Of a stretch of 64,000 bases of DNA, positions 61,389-64,000 are shown in pieces. The notes under the pieces were generated by a model. It was not told the DNA's origin. It did not search any database and worked only from the letters and a program-made list of their open reading frames with translations. Every line of letters begins with the position of its first letter. Position 1 is the stretch's first letter. A program made the position numbers and the translations under genes. Source of the stretch: CAZYBU01 sp964645775 (lineage in GTDB: Bacteria; Spirochaetota; UBA4802; UBA5550); NCBI GenBank assembly GCA_964645775.1, contig CAZYBU010000005.1, positions 1-64,000 of the forward strand. The letters are read 5' to 3'.

Positions 61389-61856
61389 TCAGAGCTGTCC
61401 GTATATAAACAGGTTTATCAGGCGGGCCACGAAATAGGCTCCGGCAAAGAGGAGAAAAAACATCGTGAAAATAAAGATCAGTATCTCTTCGTATCGAACA
61501 ACCTTCGCATGGAGGACCTTCTTGCCGAAATAGTTGTAGTGATAGTTTTCCGGGTCTCTGCTTCTTTTAATAATGATTACCGCTATGTTGATCTGCACGG
61601 CAAGGGTCACCAGCATGATGAGACCGGAAAGTATCCATGTAAGGATAGTGAAATTTATCGAACGTACGAGTTTCGGCTCAATCACCCCAAGAATGATCAG
61701 GGCCAGGGCGAGCACCATGTTTGAGATAAGAGTATAGAGAAACCATCGAAAGTTTTTGGTGTCCCTTTTTAACACATAAATGATGATGTTATATATATGG
61801 GCAGTCAGGGAAACCTGGAGAACGATGAAAAGAATGAGAAGAGTAACCAGTATCAT
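61389..61856 (-). CDS. Membrane protein of unknown function
   Basis: 155 aa, four TM helices: about 3-25, 42-62, 72-93 and 126-150. The loop between the third and fourth carries KRSRDPENYHYNYFGKKVLH. I do not recognise a family. It is convergent with the deacetylase gene: the two stop codons abut, with no spacer. It is not obviously part of the polyene locus. Confidence 0.65.
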   Translation of the reverse strand: MILVTLLILFIVLQVSLTAHIYNIIIYVLKRDTKNFRWFLYTLISNMVLALALIILGVIEPKLVRSINFTILTWILSGLIMLVTLAVQINIAVIIIKRSRDPENYHYNYFGKKVLHAKVVRYEEILIFIFTMFFLLFAGAYFVARLINLFIYGQL

Positions 61857-62057
61857 ACCTGTCCCTGTTATCGGACCTTTTTATGGTACGATTATCATAT
61901 CTATACAGATTTGTACAATTAAATCAGTATTTATTCCTTAACGTAATCCGATATTTTTTGTTTGCACTGAAAAGAATATTCAGGATTATTTACTACAGCA
62001 GGAATGATTACTGCAATTAACTTTTCTTTGCCAGATTATAACAGTCGAATAAAAGAA

Positions 62058-62081
62058 AAGCGGGGAAGCAGGACCCCGCTT
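62058..62081 (-). terminator. Intrinsic terminator of tRNA-Trp
   Basis: AAGCGGGG (62058-62065) pairs with CCCCGCTT (62074-62081), an 8-bp stem with an 8-nt loop. On the minus strand it is followed by CTTTTCTTTTATT, and it lies 9 bp past the tRNA's 3' end. Confidence 0.85.
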
Positions 62082-62089
62082 GTATTATG

Positions 62090-62162
62090 CAGGCCACGAG
62101 GGACTTGAACCCCCAACCCTCGGTTTTGGAGACCGATGCTCTGCCAGTTGAGCTAGTGGCCT
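62090..62162 (-). tRNA. tRNA-Trp(CCA)
   Basis: On the minus strand the gene is 73 nt long. The 7-bp acceptor stem is AGGCCAC / GTGGCCT with discriminator G. The anticodon arm reads CGGTCTCCAAAACCG, anticodon CCA. The T arm contains GTTCAAGTC. The 3' CCA is not encoded; CAT follows the discriminator. In many genomes tRNA-Trp precedes secE/nusG, but here a terminator ends it alone. Confidence 0.95.
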
Positions 62163-62401
62163 GTGTCTTCTTGTCTTTAATGAAGGAGAAAACTTAAGAA
62201 GCCGGGAACCGTCAAGTATTTTCTTGTAAAAATAGGGTTTGAACAGGACCTTTTCAGTAGTTAAGAGATTAATGTATTGACATGTTATCCGCCACCGTAC
62301 ACGTTAAATCCCATGTGCCGCAATGATTAGCAAATATTCATATGCGCGTATAATTAATAATAAATATTTAATGTGAACAAAATTCCAAGGGAGGTAAATT
62401 A

Positions 62402-62914
62402 ATGAAACCCCAAAAGTATATGAACCCCTATTTAGCGGGTATCATACTGGGTCTTGTCCTGCTGGTCACATACATGCTGGTCGGCCGTGGTTTGGGAGCC
62501 AGCAGTTTGGAAATGAGGGCAGTCGTTGCCATAGAAAAGGCTGTTTCCCAGGCCCATGTGGACGCGACGCCCTATCTCGCGAGATATGGCAAAACAGGTA
62601 AAAACCCTTTTAATAACTGGATTACCGTTGAAGTTCTGGGACTTATGGTGGGTGCTTTCGCGTCGGCCTTTTTTGCAAAGCGGCTTAAGAAGGAAACGAA
62701 TCATGGCCCTCAGATTAACACAAAACAGAGATGGATACTCGCTGCCGTCGGAGGAGCGTTGTTCGGTTTCGGAGCCCGGATGGCCAGAGGGTGTACCAGC
62801 GGTGTCGCTCTCTCGGGCGGTGCTACCATGGCATTCGGGAGCTGGTTGACCATGTTTGCCATTTTCACTGGGGCCTTCGCGCTGGCATACTTCGTCCGGA
62901 AACAGTGGATATAG
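62402..62914 (+). CDS. YeeE/YedE-family sulfur transport protein, subunit 1
   Basis: 170 aa with about four TM helices. The family motif is GARMARGCTSGVALSGGATM, containing the cysteine characteristic of YeeE/TsuA-type thiosulfate transporters. It is half the length of YeeE itself and forms a pair with the next gene, 12 nt downstream, which carries the second half. A GGGAGG ribosome binding site precedes the ATG. Split YeeE/YedE pairs are common and probably assemble as a heterodimer importing thiosulfate-like sulfur. Confidence 0.9.
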   Translation: MKPQKYMNPYLAGIILGLVLLVTYMLVGRGLGASSLEMRAVVAIEKAVSQAHVDATPYLARYGKTGKNPFNNWITVEVLGLMVGAFASAFFAKRLKKETNHGPQINTKQRWILAAVGGALFGFGARMARGCTSGVALSGGATMAFGSWLTMFAIFTGAFALAYFVRKQWI

Positions 62915-62926
62915 GGAGGTAGATCT

Positions 62927-63544
62927 ATGGCGCCGGTAGTATGGATATATGATCTTGGAACAATAGTATATAATGTCCTCGGGTTTATTGTGGGGATCGG
63001 TTTCGGCTTCGCTCTTGAGCGTGCCGGTTTCGGTAATTCGCGGAAGATGGGTCTTCTCTTCTATTTCAGGGATTTCACTGTCCTGAAGGTAATGTTCACG
63101 GCGATTATTGTCGCCATGTCAGGATTTACCCTTTTCCGTGCCGTGGGTATCCTGAACTGGGACGTGGTCTATCTTAATCCCACCATTTTGTGGCCCGGTA
63201 TCATCGGTGGTCTTATTATGGGCTTCGGATTCGTAATTGGAGGATACTGCCCCGGCACCAGTTTAGTGGGGTTTGTTTCATTTAAAATGGACGCGCTTTT
63301 TTACGTCCTCGGGTCCCTGGTCGGAATGTTCATCTTCGCAGAAACAGAGGTACTCTTCGCCGAATTATTCCGGAAGGGAGGTGCCCTGAGTGGCTTCATG
63401 GGTCCCAGGGTGACCCTGGATGCGGTTCTGGGCATCCCCTACTGGCTGGTTAACATTATCATTGTGGTTATTGCCCTGGGAGCCTTTTATGCCGCGGAGT
63501 GGGCCGAAAACCGCCGGGGAGAAATTGTTCAGCCGAATGAATAA
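62927..63544 (+). CDS. YeeE/YedE-family sulfur transport protein, subunit 2
   Basis: 205 aa with five or six TM helices. It has the family cysteine motif GFVIGGYCPGTSLVGFVS and an N-terminal half with GFALERAGFGNSRKMG. The start has GGGAGG 7 nt upstream. Together with the preceding gene it makes a complete YeeE-like transporter. A strong terminator follows, so the two form a closed operon. Confidence 0.9.
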   Translation: MAPVVWIYDLGTIVYNVLGFIVGIGFGFALERAGFGNSRKMGLLFYFRDFTVLKVMFTAIIVAMSGFTLFRAVGILNWDVVYLNPTILWPGIIGGLIMGFGFVIGGYCPGTSLVGFVSFKMDALFYVLGSLVGMFIFAETEVLFAELFRKGGALSGFMGPRVTLDAVLGIPYWLVNIIIVVIALGAFYAAEWAENRRGEIVQPNE

Positions 63545-63571
63545 CTTTTCAGATGCTGTAAATATCAGCTG

Positions 63572-63600
63572 GAGGGTGCCCCCGCGGGCACCCTCTTTTT
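63572..63600 (+). terminator. Intrinsic terminator of the YeeE/YedE operon
   Basis: GAGGGTGCCC (63572-63581) and GGGCACCCTC (63586-63595) form a 10-bp stem with a 4-nt loop, followed by a run of T. It is 27 bp after the stop codon. Confidence 0.9.
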
Positions 63601-63744
63601 CGTGCGCCCGGCATTGCGGGATCAAAGCAGATAAAATGTATTTGCGATTTGAGTCCTATGGCCTATTATTAATGGCCCAATGAATGATGCGTTATATCGT
63701 TTAGCGGACCTGCTTGATAATTCCATGGGGAAGGTTCGAGATAT

Positions 63745-64000
63745 GTGGGTCTTGCTGAAGATATTACCCCGCATATACGGCAGCAGGAGATGTTGAAACG
63801 TTCTCTGGATAAGAAGGAGACGCTCCTGAGGGAACTCTACCACAGAACGCGGAATAATATGCAGGTTATCATCTCCCTGTTCAAGCTACAGGGATTGAAA
63901 AGCGAAAGTCAGGAGGTAAGCTCCATGGTCCGGGCGATGGCGGACCGGAACCAGGCAATTTCCCTGGTCCATCAGAAACTCTACCAGTCCGGTAATTTTT
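63745..64000 (+). pseudogene. 5'-truncated PAS-HisKA_2 sensor kinase (runs off the window)
   Basis: The frame open to the window edge begins right after a TAA (63718-63720). It reads HGEGSRYVGLAEDIT, the end of a PAS/PAC domain, then the HisKA_2 dimerisation and phosphoacceptor region LLRELYHRTRNNMQVIISL with the phosphorylatable His. The rest of the PAS domain is not found upstream in any frame, and there is a terminator 120 bp before. So the 5' end seems to be lost. If translated, starts could be GTG 63745 or ATG 63790 as a cytoplasmic kinase. The C-terminal ATPase is off-window. Confidence 0.6.

Noticed and set aside
1..64000. CRISPR arrays, prophage genes, rRNA
   Set aside because: I saw no regularly spaced direct repeats with unique spacers, no phage structural or integrase genes, and no rRNA sequence.

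Overview
The window looks like chromosome of a diderm (Gram-negative-type), chemotactic, salt-adapted bacterium. Evidence for two membranes: a TolC-family channel, an Omp85-type barrel, a LolA-like carrier, an LpxL-like acyltransferase and lipoproteins. Evidence for salt adaptation: ectABC-ask next to an MscS channel. The chemotaxis operon layout (two cheD genes, a STAS protein, a CheA carrying GspE/MshEN-like repeats) together with the TPR, FecR and HD-GYP genes would suit a spirochaete or a deltaproteobacterium-like lineage; the sequence alone does not decide. GC content is moderate, slightly above 50% by eye, with a visibly AT-richer island at about 36.2-41.5 kb.

Layout. 1-0.2 kb: start of a lytic transglycosylase (minus strand, cut by the window). 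0.5-8.9 kb: one plus-strand chemotaxis operon, mcp-cheA-STAS-cheY-cheW-cheD1-cheR-cheD2-cheB; CheD1 lacks the catalytic cysteine and CheD2 keeps it. 9.0-21.4 kb: envelope and signalling genes (TolC-like channel, small membrane protein, DUF1624-like acyltransferase, Omp85-like barrel, periplasmic protein, GAF-HD-GYP, TPR protein, FecR lipoprotein, TetR regulator, NAD-dependent epimerase, an internally deleted sensor kinase, bacteriohemerythrin). 21.6-30.1 kb: a GH13 sucrose-phosphorylase-like enzyme, then SDR / DUF1214 / sulfotransferase / SDR, a DUF2156 protein and a MATE pump. 30.2-34.8 kb: ectoine operon ectABC-ask, convergent with mscS. 34.9-41.9 kb: MtaB-like methylthiotransferase, then an NAD-salvage set (sirtuin, nicotinate phosphoribosyltransferase, nicotinamidase), a REP-associated-type tyrosine transposase (RAYT), alanine racemase and a small membrane protein.

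42.2-61.4 kb holds an aryl-polyene-type biosynthetic locus: aromatic amino acid ammonia-lyase, thioesterase, two ketosynthases, two ACPs, two hotdog dehydratases, FabG, FabD, ANL ligase, GT2, LolA-like carrier, MMPL exporter, LpxL-like and PlsC acyltransferases. Three proteins are fusions: FakA-FakB (DAK2-DegV), MMPL-methyltransferase and ketosynthase-chain length factor. FakAB and PlsY in one operon, with PlsC nearby, suggest that the polyene acid could be activated as an acyl-phosphate and placed on glycerol 3-phosphate, making an aryl-polyene glycerolipid. This is an inference. 61.4-64 kb: membrane protein, tRNA-Trp, a two-gene YeeE/YedE transporter and a 5'-truncated HisKA_2 kinase.

A second striking feature is an 11-bp palindrome, GGGTCWGACCC. 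I count 16 exact copies, all between 33.9 and 61.1 kb and none before that, densest around the RAYT gene. Thirteen of the 16 lie inside apparently intact coding sequences, in all three reading frames.
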